64,000 bases of DNA from an uncultured Clostridia bacterium (GTDB taxonomy: Bacteria; Bacillota; Clostridia; Lachnospirales; CAG-274): the NCBI GenBank assembly GCA_947632615.1, contig CANRPW010000005.1:49508-113507 (forward strand), written 5' to 3'. Positions within the stretch are counted from its first letter, which is position 1. Every line of letters starts with the position of its first letter. Under the pieces are notes generated by a model. It saw only the letters and a list, made by a program, of their open reading frames with translations, was not told the origin of the DNA and did not search any database. Below are positions 56,711-64,000 of this stretch, in pieces. The position numbers and the translations under genes are program-made.

Positions 56711-57706
56711 TCAGCCTAAAATTGGTATGCCGAAATGTCTGTAAGCCATAGGTGTGACCACCCTGCCCTTTGGTGTACGCTTTATAAAGCCCTGCTGAAT
56801 GAGATATGGCTCGTAAACGTCCTCTATGGTGTCGCTTTCCTCTCCTATTGATACGGCAAGAGTGTCAAGCCCAACGGGGCCTCCGCCGAATTTATCAATA
56901 ATCGTCATAAGCATTCTCTTATCGTTAGCATCAAGCCCCGATTTATCTACATCCAATATTTCAAGTACTTCGTCCGCAACCTCTTTTGTTATAACGCCGT
57001 TATATTTTATGTCTGCAAAGTCCCTTATACGCCTTAAAAGCCTGTTGGCAATTCTTGGCGTTCCTCTTGAGCGCTTGGCTATTTCCATAGCACCGTCCTC
57101 AGACAGGTTGGTGTTAAGCACCTTGGCAGACCTCTCTACAATAGCCTTAAGCTCAGAGGGCTGATAAAGCTCCAGACGGCTTATAACGCCAAAACGGTCT
57201 CTTAAGGGGGCTGTAAGTAGCCCTGCCCTTGTTGTGGCGCCTACAAGAGTAAATTTAGGCAGCTCCATTCTTATGCTTTTTGCCGCAGCACCCTTGCCTA
57301 TTACTATATCCAGCACGAAATCCTCCATAGCCGGATATAACACCTCCTCCACCATGCGGTTAAGACGGTGTATCTCATCTATAAAAAGTATGTCGCCCTC
57401 AGAAAGTCCGTTTAAAATAGCTGCCATATCCCCGGGGCGCTCTATAGCAGGCCCTGAGGTCGTTTTTATATTAGTCTTCATTTCAAAGGCTATTATGTTT
57501 GAAAGTGTGGTTTTGCCAAGCCCGGGAGGGCCGTAGAGCAAAACGTGGTCTAAGGGCTCGCCTCTTTTTTTAGCTGCCTCTATATAGACTCTGAGGGTCT
57601 CTTTCACCTTTACCTGCCCTATATAGGCATTAAGTGTCTGAGGGCGCAGCTTAGGCTCTAACAGCTTATCCTCCGATTTAAAGGCTGAATTTATTAGTCT
57701 GTCCAT
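56711..57706 (-). CDS. ruvB: Holliday junction branch-migration ATPase RuvB
   Basis: This 331-residue AAA+ motor has Walker A GPPGLGKT, Walker B LFIDEIHR, the arginine-bearing [18 protein letters not shown] block and a C-terminal winged helix ([13 protein letters not shown]). It drives branch migration of Holliday junctions with RuvA. It follows ruvA by nine bases. ruvC is not adjacent. Confidence 0.97.
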   Translation of the reverse strand: MDRLINSAFKSEDKLLEPKLRPQTLNAYIGQVKVKETLRVYIEAAKKRGEPLDHVLLYGPPGLGKTTLSNIIAFEMKTNIKTTSGPAIERPGDMAAILNGLSEGDILFIDEIHRLNRMVEEVLYPAMEDFVLDIVIGKGAAAKSIRMELPKFTLVGATTRAGLLTAPLRDRFGVISRLELYQPSELKAIVERSAKVLNTNLSEDGAMEIAKRSRGTPRIANRLLRRIRDFADIKYNGVITKEVADEVLEILDVDKSGLDANDKRMLMTIIDKFGGGPVGLDTLAVSIGEESDTIEDVYEPYLIQQGFIKRTPKGRVVTPMAYRHFGIPILG

Positions 57707-57715
57707 AATTTCTCC

Positions 57716-58315
57716 TTATTTTGATAATGCCTTGAGGCTTGCTTTTAAAATCTCTTCGGTAGTCATACCGCTTACATATACCGCAGAAACAGCCTTTGCT
57801 GCCTCACTTCTCGTAAAGCCGAGAGCCGCAAGAGCCTCTATGGCATCGCTTGTTTCTCCGTTTGACGTTGTCATCTGCCCTGCATCGGCAGCTGTCACAC
57901 TGTCATCAAAGCCGCCGTCGCCGGAGATTTTGTCACGAAGCTCTAAAATTATCCTTTGTGCCGTCTTTTTGCCTATGCCCTGCCCTGCGGAAAGAGTCTT
58001 TACATCCTCTGCTATAATGGCAAATATAATGTCTGAGGGAGTAAGAGAGCTTAAAAGCCCTATGGCTGATTTTGGCCCTACTCCCGAAACGGTTATAAGC
58101 TTAAAAAACAGGTTAAGCTCCTCATTTGAAGAAAAGCCATACAGTGAAATACCGTTTTCGGATACATTCATATATGTATATATCTGAACCTCGCCATAGC
58201 TAAGCCCTGCAAGTATATTCTGAGAAACAAATATTTTAAAGCCTATTCCGTTATTTTCAACAACTATGAAGTCAGCGCCCTTATATGTGAGCCTGCCCTT
58301 TATATAATTTATCAT
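57716..58315 (-). CDS. ruvA: Holliday junction DNA-binding protein RuvA
   Basis: This protein of about 199 residues starts MINYIKGRLTYKG with an OB fold, then helix-hairpin-helix motifs (VSGVGPKSAIGLLS and GIGKKTAQRIILELRDK), and ends with the flexible linker and domain III (AIEALAALGFTRSEAAKAV) that contacts RuvB. I chose the ATG at 58315; the frame extends to 58354 without homology. It is divergent from yyaC. Confidence 0.96.
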   Translation of the reverse strand: MINYIKGRLTYKGADFIVVENNGIGFKIFVSQNILAGLSYGEVQIYTYMNVSENGISLYGFSSNEELNLFFKLITVSGVGPKSAIGLLSSLTPSDIIFAIIAEDVKTLSAGQGIGKKTAQRIILELRDKISGDGGFDDSVTAADAGQMTTSNGETSDAIEALAALGFTRSEAAKAVSAVYVSGMTTEEILKASLKALSK

Positions 58316-58440
58316 ATCATCACCAACCCGAACATTTTTAACATTATAACACAACTCCGTTATTTTATCAACTGCGGGAGAATAAATTTATACTATGCCG
58401 ACAAAAATATATTTGACTAAAGATGTACGGGAGGGCTTAT

Positions 58441-58986
58441 ATGACCTTTTATATAAATTCTTATGACAAAAATGCAGCATTGATGGTTAAAAACACTCTT
58501 AAACCCATAATATACGAAAAAATGAATACCCACACACATATAGTTGTGCTTTGCATAGGTACAGACAGAGTAACGGGAGACAGCTTAGGCCCATTTGTAG
58601 GCGACAGACTGACTGAAAAAGGCGGCGTATGGGTCTTCGGAACTATCCACAAGCCCGTACATGCCAAAAACCTGCAAAACGCCCTGAAGTTTATAAGCAG
58701 CAGAGGAAAGCCCCTTGTTATTGCCGTTGATGCGGCTTTAGGCAGCCATATAGGGCATATAACCATAGCCGACGAAGGACTTAAGCCCGGCACAGCCCTT
58801 GCCAAAGAGCTGCCCTCAGCAGGGCACATAGGCATTACGGGCATAGTAAACTCAGACGGCATAGGCGGCATAAAAATATTGCAGAGTACAAGGCTATCAA
58901 GGGTAATGGATATGTCGGAGGTTATTGCGGAGGGCATAAGAGGAGCTGTTATGGAAATTAATTCTCAGGTAAGCGCAGCAATTTAG
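58441..58986 (+). CDS. yyaC: YyaC-family putative spore protease
   Basis: This protein of about 181 residues has the YyaC signature VVLCIGTDRVTGDSLGPFVG near residue 35, AVDAALG near 90 and GITGIVNSDGIGG near 130. YyaC is made during sporulation and is related in fold to the germination protease that degrades small acid-soluble proteins. Its exact role is unproved. The ATG at 58441 follows GGAGG. With the SipL-like gene it supports a spore-forming host. Confidence 0.85.
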   Translation: MTFYINSYDKNAALMVKNTLKPIIYEKMNTHTHIVVLCIGTDRVTGDSLGPFVGDRLTEKGGVWVFGTIHKPVHAKNLQNALKFISSRGKPLVIAVDAALGSHIGHITIADEGLKPGTALAKELPSAGHIGITGIVNSDGIGGIKILQSTRLSRVMDMSEVIAEGIRGAVMEINSQVSAAI

Positions 58987-59044
58987 TCTATTTATATATT
59001 TTAAAGAATAGAATATTATAAATTTTACTTACGGAGGGATCAAC

Positions 59045-59677
59045 TTGCTGCAGGATATAAACGAAACTAACAGCATATTTGTTTCAGGATGTTTGGAAAC
59101 AGAACCGGTATTCAGTCATGAGGTGTACGGCGAAGGCTTTTATTCATTTATGTTAAGAGTGCCCAGACTTTCGGAGTCTGATGATATATTGCCCGTAACT
59201 ATTTCGGACAGGCTGAGCGAGCCGGACAAAATGTATGTGGGAAGCAGAATATGCGTAAGAGGACAGATAAGGTCTTACAACACATATGAAAACAACAGAA
59301 ACCATCTTATTTTGAGTATATTTGTAAAAGAGATATGCTTTCTTACGGAGGATGAAGAGGTAAAGGAAAACCCCAACCACGTTAGTCTTGACGGCTTTAT
59401 ATGTAAGCCAACCGTATACAGAACCACCCCCAAGGGCAGAAGAATAGCCGACATACTTCTTGCCGTAAACAGGGCTTACGGAAAGTCTGATTATATACCT
59501 CTTATAGCTTGGGAAAGGAACGCTCTTTTTTCAAAAGGACTTGATGTAGGCGACAATATAAGGCTTGAAGGACGTATGCAGAGCCGCCTTTACAGAAAAA
59601 AGATTGACAACGGCGAAATTGTGGAAAAAACTGCCTTTGAAGTATCTGTATCAAAAATGGAGCTAAATAAGGAGTGA
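59045..59677 (+). CDS. Two-OB-fold single-stranded-DNA-binding-like protein
   Basis: This 210-residue protein appears to hold two SSB-type OB folds: residues about 8-100 (FVSGCLETEPVFSHE, then RICVRGQIRSYN) and about 115-205 (VSLDGFICKPTVYRTTPKGRRIADILLAVNR, then DNIRLEGRMQSRLYRKK). It resembles fused SSB proteins in Clostridia, distinct from the replicative SSB. The start is a TTG at 59045, seven bases after GGAGG. Binding to single-stranded DNA is inferred. Confidence 0.75.
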   Translation: MLQDINETNSIFVSGCLETEPVFSHEVYGEGFYSFMLRVPRLSESDDILPVTISDRLSEPDKMYVGSRICVRGQIRSYNTYENNRNHLILSIFVKEICFLTEDEEVKENPNHVSLDGFICKPTVYRTTPKGRRIADILLAVNRAYGKSDYIPLIAWERNALFSKGLDVGDNIRLEGRMQSRLYRKKIDNGEIVEKTAFEVSVSKMELNKE

Positions 59678-59752
59678 TTTTATACAAAATAGACAAAGCA
59701 AATTGATAAAAATAAAAAATACATAAAAAAATGATGGTATTTCAATATAAAC

Positions 59753-59781
59753 TTGACAAATTTGCAAAATAACATTATTAT
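59753..59781 (+). promoter_or_regulatory. Promoter of the DUF6465-like gene
   Basis: TTGACA (59753-59758) and TATTAT (59776-59781) have a 17-base spacer. About 120 AT-rich bases of leader follow before the gene, with no clear structure. Confidence 0.72.
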
Positions 59782-59905
59782 ATTACTTGTGGTTGATATT
59801 GAAAAAAATGAAAATATTGCAGAAATGTAATAAATTCTTGATGGATGTATCAGCCGATGTAAATAAAGTAATGTTATCGAAAAAAACCACATGGGGGTAA
59901 TTACT

Positions 59906-60115
59906 ATGGCAGCAAAGGTAGAACTTTTTGTTGAATTAAACGGCAAGAAAGTAGATGTTAAGAGCATCGAAACAAAGGCTAAAGAAGTATGGAAGGAACA
60001 GGGCAACAAGATGAAGGATCTTGCTAACGCAGAACTTTATTATCAGCCTGATTCCGGAAAGTGCTATTACGTATTCAACGGAAAGTCAGACGACAATAGT
60101 TTTTTTGAAGTTTAA
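59906..60115 (+). CDS. DUF6465-like small protein
   Basis: This 69-residue soluble protein has a VELFVELNGKKVDV strand pair, a charged helix (IETKAKEVWKEQGNKMKDLA) and a C-terminal strand pair (AELYYQPDSGKCYYVFNGK). It has GGGGGT before the ATG, its own promoter and its own terminator, so it is a single-gene unit. Codon use favours frequent codons, which may mean high expression. Its function is unknown. Confidence 0.78.
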   Translation: MAAKVELFVELNGKKVDVKSIETKAKEVWKEQGNKMKDLANAELYYQPDSGKCYYVFNGKSDDNSFFEV

Positions 60116-60124
60116 TTAAACTTC

Positions 60125-60156
60125 GCCTGTTCCGATCGGAACAGGCTATTTTTTTT
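60125..60156 (+). terminator. Terminator of the DUF6465-like gene
   Basis: A perfect 10-bp stem (60125-60134 with 60137-60146) is followed by TATTTTTTTTT. It is a strong intrinsic terminator. Confidence 0.92.
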
Positions 60157-60160
60157 TGGA

Positions 60161-60189
60161 TTGACAAAACTATAAAACTTTATTATAAT
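60161..60189 (+). promoter_or_regulatory. Strong promoter in front of the tRNA-Arg pair
   Basis: TTGACA (60161-60166) and TATAAT (60184-60189), both perfect, have a 17-base spacer. Transcription would start about ten bases before the broken tRNA and run into the intact one. Confidence 0.88.
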
Positions 60190-60205
60190 TGTTGTATTCA
60201 ACTAA

Positions 60206-60245
60206 GTCGCTATAGCTCAGCAGGATAGAGCGACCGCCTCCTAAG
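60206..60245 (+). pseudogene. 5' half of a tRNA-Arg(CCU), broken after the anticodon
   Basis: Forty bases run from the acceptor 5' strand (GTCGCTA) through the D arm to CTCCTAAG just after the anticodon. From there the sequence no longer matches a tRNA: no complement of the acceptor strand follows, only AAGAGCGTTCG reminiscent of a T loop. The last 23 bases are identical to the intact tRNA-Arg 90 bases further on. Confidence 0.75.
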
Positions 60246-60297
60246 AGAACCAAGAGCGTTCGCCTTTTTACGGGGGCCTCCCAAAAATTTAATAAAT

Positions 60298-60374
60298 GTC
60301 TGCGTAGCTCAGTTGGATAGAGCGACCGCCTCCTAAGCGGTAGGTCGGGTGTTCGAGTCACCTCGCGGACGCCA
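60298..60374 (+). tRNA. tRNA-Arg (anticodon CCU)
   Basis: The cloverleaf is complete: acceptor GTCTGCG/CGCGGAC with one G-T pair, D arm GCTC/GAGC, anticodon arm ACCGC/GCGGT with loop CTCCTAA, T arm GGGTG/CACCT, discriminator G and encoded CCA. It reads the rare AGG codon. Its 3' end borders the integrase-bearing element, the usual attachment place for tyrosine-recombinase elements. Confidence 0.95.
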
Positions 60375-60629
60375 GCAAACACGCCGAAAGCCTTGAAAAA
60401 TCGAGGTTTTCGGCTTTCTTTATTTTCCGCCGTTCCTTCGAGTTTGCTAATAAACGAAGCACCCTCTTAAAATTATTAGCAAATTGCTAACAAAGGTGAT
60501 AAGTCTGGGGGCTGTCTGCCGGGTTGATTTTTTGCTAATAAAACCGAGGTTCAAAGGGGCTTATTTCTGAAATTCTCAGGGCGTTTGCTAATAGCCCCTT
60601 TTTGCCTTCCCGGTGTCCTGCTAATAAAT

Positions 60630-62027
60630 CTAAGCCCTGTTAGCAGACTGGATGGACTGAAGAACCTGGGCGAGCAGTTCCGGATTGCTTGTAAGGAGCG
60701 TTGCTAGTGCGGATGCGTCGATTACCGGCGCAGCGGGCGTGGGCTGTTCCACCGGCTTCGGGGCGTCCAGATTGCCGGCAGTCTGGTAAAATTGTTTTTC
60801 CATCTCTGCGGCCAGTGTCCGTCTGTCCTCGTCCAAAATGTGGGCGTATCTCTTTGTTACCATGTCTGGGGTACTCCATCCGCCGTCCCCCTGGACAGCT
60901 TTCAGATCACCGCCAGACAGCCGCAGCTTCACGCCGGCGCTGGTGTGGCGGATGCTGTGGAACACGATTTCCTCCGGGTTGATACCCGGCTCGCCCATCG
61001 CCTCCAGGATTTCCTTAAACCGTTTGTTGAGATGTTCGGTCATAATGGGCCTGCCATTTGCCTGGCAGATAATGAGGTCATAGTCCATGTAACCGTCGTT
61101 CCCCAGCTCCAGCTTGAGCCTGTCCTGCATCTGGCGTAAGACCTTCAGTTTTTGGAGTACAGTCTCCGGGATATAGACGTTGCGGATACTGCCCTCGGTC
61201 TTGGGCTGCTTCAGGACGATAACCGTCCTTGTACCGGGATACAGGTTCGGAAAACGGTACATGATGTCCATCTTGGATAGAGAATCAGCCAGCTTCTTGT
61301 CCACGCGGTCAATGACACGATCCATATAGAGCATCTGATCGGACAGCCTCGACCACTGAGCGCCTCCCACCTCACCGCCCCTCATACTGCAAGCAAAGGC
61401 CAGATGAATGGCACAGTGCATAAGGTAGTAGTCGTAGATGTCCGGCCGGTCGGTAAACTCCATCACCTTGTAGAGTTGCTCCGGGGTTAAGGCGGCGCGT
61501 TTCTTTTCCTTGTGTTCCGGGAGGGTCGCATTAAGAAAAGGATTCTTAGCGATATATTCCCATTTCACAGCCTGGTTGAACGCGCACCGCAGAACCTTAT
61601 GAATGTCGTGGATCGTGGAAGGAGTGATTCGCTCCCGTTTGGGCTTGCCCTGATTTGTGACGGGTTCCGCCTTAAACAGCAGGAAATGATAGTAGTCATC
61701 GACGGTCTTGGTTCGGATGCTGCGTAGCATTTTGTCTCCCAGGTAAGGGTAGACGTAGTTCTCAATCAATCCGACATTTCCATCGTATGTAGACGCCACC
61801 CAGCGTTTCTCCCCATATTTTTTGATAAACTCATGGAGAAAGTCGTTGACCGTAAGATCGCTCTTTTCCACATGGACATTCTGAGCCATCTCATATTCCA
61901 GTTGAGCCTTCCTTGATCTTGCTGCATTATAACTCAGGCCGGATTCCCAAACCTGATGCTTGTTCTTTCCTTCTCCTTCGTAATAAACGATAGAGTAGGT
62001 TTTCCCTCTTTTGACGATTGATGCCAT
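60630..62027 (-). CDS. int: Tyrosine site-specific integrase
   Basis: This 465-residue phage/ICE-type integrase has an N-terminal AP2-like arm-binding region, a SAM-like core-binding domain (TVNDFLHEFIKKYGEK), and a catalytic domain with the first arginine in SMRGGE near residue 215, HSIRHTSAG near 371, and RYAHI with the nucleophile tyrosine near 404. Position and orientation fit integration at tRNA-Arg. It ends about 255 bases from the tRNA. A C-terminal Pro/Ala-rich tail of about 45 residues follows the catalytic core. Confidence 0.93.
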   Translation of the reverse strand: MASIVKRGKTYSIVYYEGEGKNKHQVWESGLSYNAARSRKAQLEYEMAQNVHVEKSDLTVNDFLHEFIKKYGEKRWVASTYDGNVGLIENYVYPYLGDKMLRSIRTKTVDDYYHFLLFKAEPVTNQGKPKRERITPSTIHDIHKVLRCAFNQAVKWEYIAKNPFLNATLPEHKEKKRAALTPEQLYKVMEFTDRPDIYDYYLMHCAIHLAFACSMRGGEVGGAQWSRLSDQMLYMDRVIDRVDKKLADSLSKMDIMYRFPNLYPGTRTVIVLKQPKTEGSIRNVYIPETVLQKLKVLRQMQDRLKLELGNDGYMDYDLIICQANGRPIMTEHLNKRFKEILEAMGEPGINPEEIVFHSIRHTSAGVKLRLSGGDLKAVQGDGGWSTPDMVTKRYAHILDEDRRTLAAEMEKQFYQTAGNLDAPKPVEQPTPAAPVIDASALATLLTSNPELLAQVLQSIQSANRA

Positions 62028-62028
62028 A

Positions 62029-62235
62029 TTATTTTCCTCCGATCTGATCGAAATTGTCTAACCAAAAATCGAAAGAAGCCTTTGAAATCCGCAGGACGCG
62101 GCCCACATGGATTACTTTGAACAGATTGGAATTACACAGCTCATAGGCTTTCCGTCTGCTGATGCCGAGAATTTCTCTGACCTCGTCTACGGAATAAGTC
62201 CTCTTTCCTGGGTTGATAGTGGTTTCATGTCCGAT
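62029..62235 (-). CDS. xis: Xis-like excisionase with no ordinary start codon
   Basis: The conserved part GKRTYSVDEVREILGISRRKAYELC holds a MerR/excisionase-type helix-turn-helix, and the end ISKASFDFWLDNFDQ is typical of Xis proteins that bend DNA for excision. A strong ribosome-binding site (GAAAGGAGG, 62244-62252) sits eight bases before an in-frame ATC at 62235, which would give 68 residues, close to Tn916 Xis. The next ATG (62228) is out of frame. The frame is open upstream to 62355 but without a ribosome-binding site. It lies one base before int. Confidence 0.72.
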   Translation of the reverse strand: MGHETTINPGKRTYSVDEVREILGISRRKAYELCNSNLFKVIHVGRVLRISKASFDFWLDNFDQIGGK

Positions 62236-62364
62236 TGCAAAGACCTCCTTTCTTTTGTCACCAACCGAAGGTTGATGACCTGCGCGCACATCAGTGCGCT
62301 TCCTTTTTCTACCGCAATCGGATTGGATCGGGTGCATCAATGTCGTTTCATACAATGCGACTTT

Positions 62365-62393
62365 ATTATAACTGGCTCATATCCCCGAAGCAA
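62365..62393 (-). promoter_or_regulatory. Possible promoter of xis-int
   Basis: On the minus strand, TTGCTT (62388-62393) and TATAAT (62365-62370) have a 17-base spacer. The start would lie about 120 bases before the Xis ribosome-binding site. Confidence 0.55.
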
Positions 62394-62948
62394 TCTTGCG
62401 GCAGATTAAAATGGATAGGGCAAAAATTCATAGAATGGCATTATCGTCATAATGGCATTGGTGATTGGAAATTTAGCCTATACATGATGATAGTTACTTA
62501 AAAAAGGACAGCCATACCAGTCAGATCAGGCCCGCATAACATAGCGGAATGGTTTTGGCATGGCTGTCCTGTGGTTTTGTTACGATTTGACAGAGACTTC
62601 AGACGGGCGGCGGCATACCGGCCCTCATGGGAATCTCACCCCGTCCCATACTTGTGGGTGCGCCGTACTCATTGGTTGAGCCTGTGACTATACGGAAGTA
62701 TCATTGTGCTGCATGGAGGTCATCGCCGGCAGGCCAGCCACGGCCCGCCCGCGGCACAGGCATGAATCGCTCGTCCTGTCCTCTGACCACAGGATGTCAT
62801 GGCGCTGCCTGCCGCTGGGCTTGTCCTTCCGGCTCCAATGCAGAAAGTATCTGAAGCTCTTTTTATTCAGTTTTCAAAGATCCCGAACATTGAGGAAACA
62901 AGGTTCCTTCACTAACCATTAGGTTTTAAGCCGTTTCTACAACACCCT
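62394..62948. other. Gene-free control region of the element
   Basis: No convincing gene lies here in either strand. GGACAGCCAT (62506-62515) and ATGGCTGTCC (62560-62569) form a 10-bp hairpin around 44 bases. The stretch 62600-62850 is GC-rich with many short inverted matches (GCCGGCAGG, CCTGCCGC). It separates the xis-int unit from the sigma-like gene and may hold regulatory or origin sequence. Confidence 0.5.
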
Positions 62949-63374
62949 TTACAGAATATTTTTAAGAAACTTCTCCATATTTCGGAGGCCGCGTTGGATA
63001 GAGCTGTTTACTGCCGTGACGCTGATTCCCTCGCTTTTGGCAATCGCCTTCGTATCCAAATCCAGGAAATACCTGGCATAGATGCGCTTGGCCTGCTTAT
63101 CCGGCAGGGATGCGATAGCTGCGTATAGCTGTTCCATCGTTACCTTTCTCTCATAAATTTCGCAGGGAGACATAGAGAGGAAAAGAGCCTCGTACTCAAT
63201 GCCGTCGCCGCGATCCAGGGAGTAGTACGCCTTGTGATAGTATGTACGCTGGCGGTATGCTGCCTCCAGACGATCACACTCCAGCATGATGGCTGCCACT
63301 TCGTCAGGAACCTCGATGATGTAGTCTGTTTTATAAAAATCGGGATAATGTTCCCGCAGATTGATTTCGGTCAT
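62949..63374 (-). CDS. Sigma-70 region 4-like regulator of the element
   Basis: This 141-residue protein has a C-terminal helix-turn-helix like sigma region 4 (LPDKQAKRIYARYFLDLDTKAIAKSEGISVTAVNSSIQRGLRNM, about residues 90-132) and a variable N-terminal half (NLREHYPDFYKTDYIIEVPD). Such small sigma-like proteins are standard cargo of Tn916/Tn1549-type elements, where they may control transfer genes. GGAGGTAAC lies before the ATG. Whether it works as a true sigma factor is not known. Confidence 0.82.
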   Translation of the reverse strand: MTEINLREHYPDFYKTDYIIEVPDEVAAIMLECDRLEAAYRQRTYYHKAYYSLDRGDGIEYEALFLSMSPCEIYERKVTMEQLYAAIASLPDKQAKRIYARYFLDLDTKAIAKSEGISVTAVNSSIQRGLRNMEKFLKNIL

Positions 63375-63520
63375 GTTACCTCCATTCCAGTTGTTGAAAG
63401 ATTGATAGTGTCTGGAATGGGATGGTGGGGAGCGGCACCCGACAGGATACGGGGAAATTCGACAGAGAGAATCGCCCGCCTGCGCATGGCAGACGGGCGA
63501 AATGGAATTAAGAGAAGTAT

Positions 63521-63631
63521 TTACATGATTTGTGTGTTCATCTTCCTCGGCAGGGTATCCCGATTGCTGGGTAAGATTTTTTTTGAGCGGAGTGCCCTTG
63601 TCGGATTTTGTCGATATGGAATTGGCTTCAT
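63521..63631 (-). CDS. Short basic peptide, possible gene
   Basis: This 36-codon frame starts at an ATG eight bases after GGAGG and encodes a basic peptide (MKPIPYRQNPTRALRSKKIL at the start). It sits between the KTR and sigma-like genes of the element on the same strand. I do not recognise it. It could be a leader peptide or a small regulator. The 63375-63520 stretch next to it holds a CGCCCG/CGGGCG hairpin. Confidence 0.4.
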   Translation of the reverse strand: MKPIPYRQNPTRALRSKKILPSNRDTLPRKMNTQIM

Positions 63632-63726
63632 GGCGGCTACCTCCTGTTAGCCGCCGTATCTATCGGGGATCAGCCATTGTCTCGATTGGGGGACAAAAGA
63701 AACAGCGGCTTTGATATATGAAAAAA

Positions 63727-63773
63727 GCAGAGCCGATAACAGCAGTTTGAAATCTGCTTGTTATCGGCTCTGC
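63727..63773 (-). terminator. Terminator overlapping the end of the KTR gene
   Basis: A 14-bp perfect stem (63727-63740 with 63760-63773) with an inner AGCAG/CTGCT stem is followed on the minus strand by TTTTTTCATAT. It overlaps the last codons of the KTR gene. Confidence 0.88.
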
Positions 63774-63958
63774 GTCTGTGCGTCTGGCTCAATTACAACC
63801 TCGATATTCAGTTCTTTCTCGTTAATGATTGTTTCGTGTTTGCACTTCGGACAATACAGAGGAAAATTTTTTAGTTCCGTATCATTTCGTACTCGTGTGC
63901 GGGTTTTGTTCCCACATACAGGGCATCTTACCCAATATTCTTTTTTCACGCTATCCAT
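63761..63958 (-). CDS. Cysteine-rich KTR-domain protein
   Basis: This 65-residue protein has two CxxC pairs (CPVCGNKTRTRVRNDTEL, then YCPKCKHETII), a zinc-ribbon pattern, and the KTR signature that names the family. Such proteins are found in Tn1549-like and related conjugative elements, with unknown function. It probably binds nucleic acid. The sequence from 63959 to 64000 holds no further gene. Confidence 0.85.
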   Translation of the reverse strand: MDSVKKEYWVRCPVCGNKTRTRVRNDTELKNFPLYCPKCKHETIINEKELNIEVVIEPDAQTQSR

Positions 63959-64000
63959 CCGACATTCACCTTACCATATTTCTTGCACCTCTCAAGTTAC

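Larger units (their letters stand above)
60375..64000 (-). mobile_element. Left end of an integrative element inserted at tRNA-Arg, continues past the window
   Basis: Downstream of the tRNA come integrase, Xis-like, sigma-like and Cys-rich KTR genes, all on the minus strand, with GC-richer coding sequence and different codon use (more CTG, GCC, CGG) than the host. This gene set is typical of Tn916/Tn1549-type conjugative elements. The conjugation genes and far end are not visible. The predicted attachment site is the tRNA 3' end (about 60340-60374), and a second copy should exist beyond position 64000. Confidence 0.82.

Noticed and set aside
60170..60382. 70-codon minus-strand frame across the tRNA region (TRTPDLPLRRRSLYPTELR)
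   Set aside because: This is the well-known false reading of the antisense strand of tRNA genes. It has no ribosome-binding site and overlaps a complete tRNA-Arg.
62107..62501. Plus-strand frames opposite xis and its upstream region
   Set aside because: They are shadows of the xis frame or run through the control region, with no ribosome-binding site or recognisable family.

Overview
The window reads as a chromosomal segment of an anaerobic, spore-forming, gut-type Firmicute of class Clostridia. The evidence is an AT-rich genome with many ATA and AGA codons, a SipL-like SPOCS/LysM protein and a YyaC-type protein (both sporulation-associated), an FprA flavodiiron protein, a butyryl-CoA:acetate CoA-transferase-like enzyme, and an intracellular pectin-degradation operon. 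I cannot name the species.

Layout. 1-12 kb: end of an FAH-family gene, comEC, an orphan E1-like (MoeB/HesA) gene, the CoA-transferase, then a minus-strand operon of MBOAT acyltransferase, SGNH-like partner, tsaE, a fused tsaB-rimI and a Lon-like protease. 12-21 kb: potABCD polyamine importer (PotA carries an insertion), a tiny Gly/Cys membrane protein, an orphan P-loop protein and a three-gene ABC importer of the TrpXYZ type. 21-34 kb: ilvE, an XRE regulator, DAHP synthase, rpoC, rpoB and ftsH, all on the minus strand. 34-39.6 kb: pectin methylesterase, alpha/beta hydrolase, PL26-like exo-rhamnogalacturonan lyase and GH28, all without signal peptides, so this cell probably finishes imported pectin oligomers. 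40-49 kb: two convergent murA paralogues, gltX, a MATE pump, fprA and a LysM membrane protein. 49-60 kb: metE, the SipL-like gene, three tandem DUF5684-like membrane proteins with related promoters and terminators, a split TSUP permease, ruvAB, yyaC, a two-OB-fold protein and a DUF6465-like protein. 60.2-64 kb: a broken and an intact tRNA-Arg(CCU), followed by one end of an integrative element (integrase, Xis, sigma-like factor, Cys-rich KTR protein) that runs past the window end.

The most unusual feature is a family of GC-rich elements in the gaps between host genes (2.95, 5.25, 12.0, 16.5, 16.7, 17.7, 39.6 and 39.9 kb, plus a solo end motif at 42.9 kb). Each unit has two or three near-perfect hairpins with stems of about 18-46 bp. 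Short terminal motifs (around TTGCGCAC and ACCGACCA...CGGTT) and loop-proximal bases recur. The stem arms differ between copies, yet both arms change together, so pairing is preserved. One copy sits between a good promoter and the pot operon. A different, direct-repeat type of GC-rich element lies at 49.1-49.4 kb.

All calls come from reading the sequence. No database or folding software was run.
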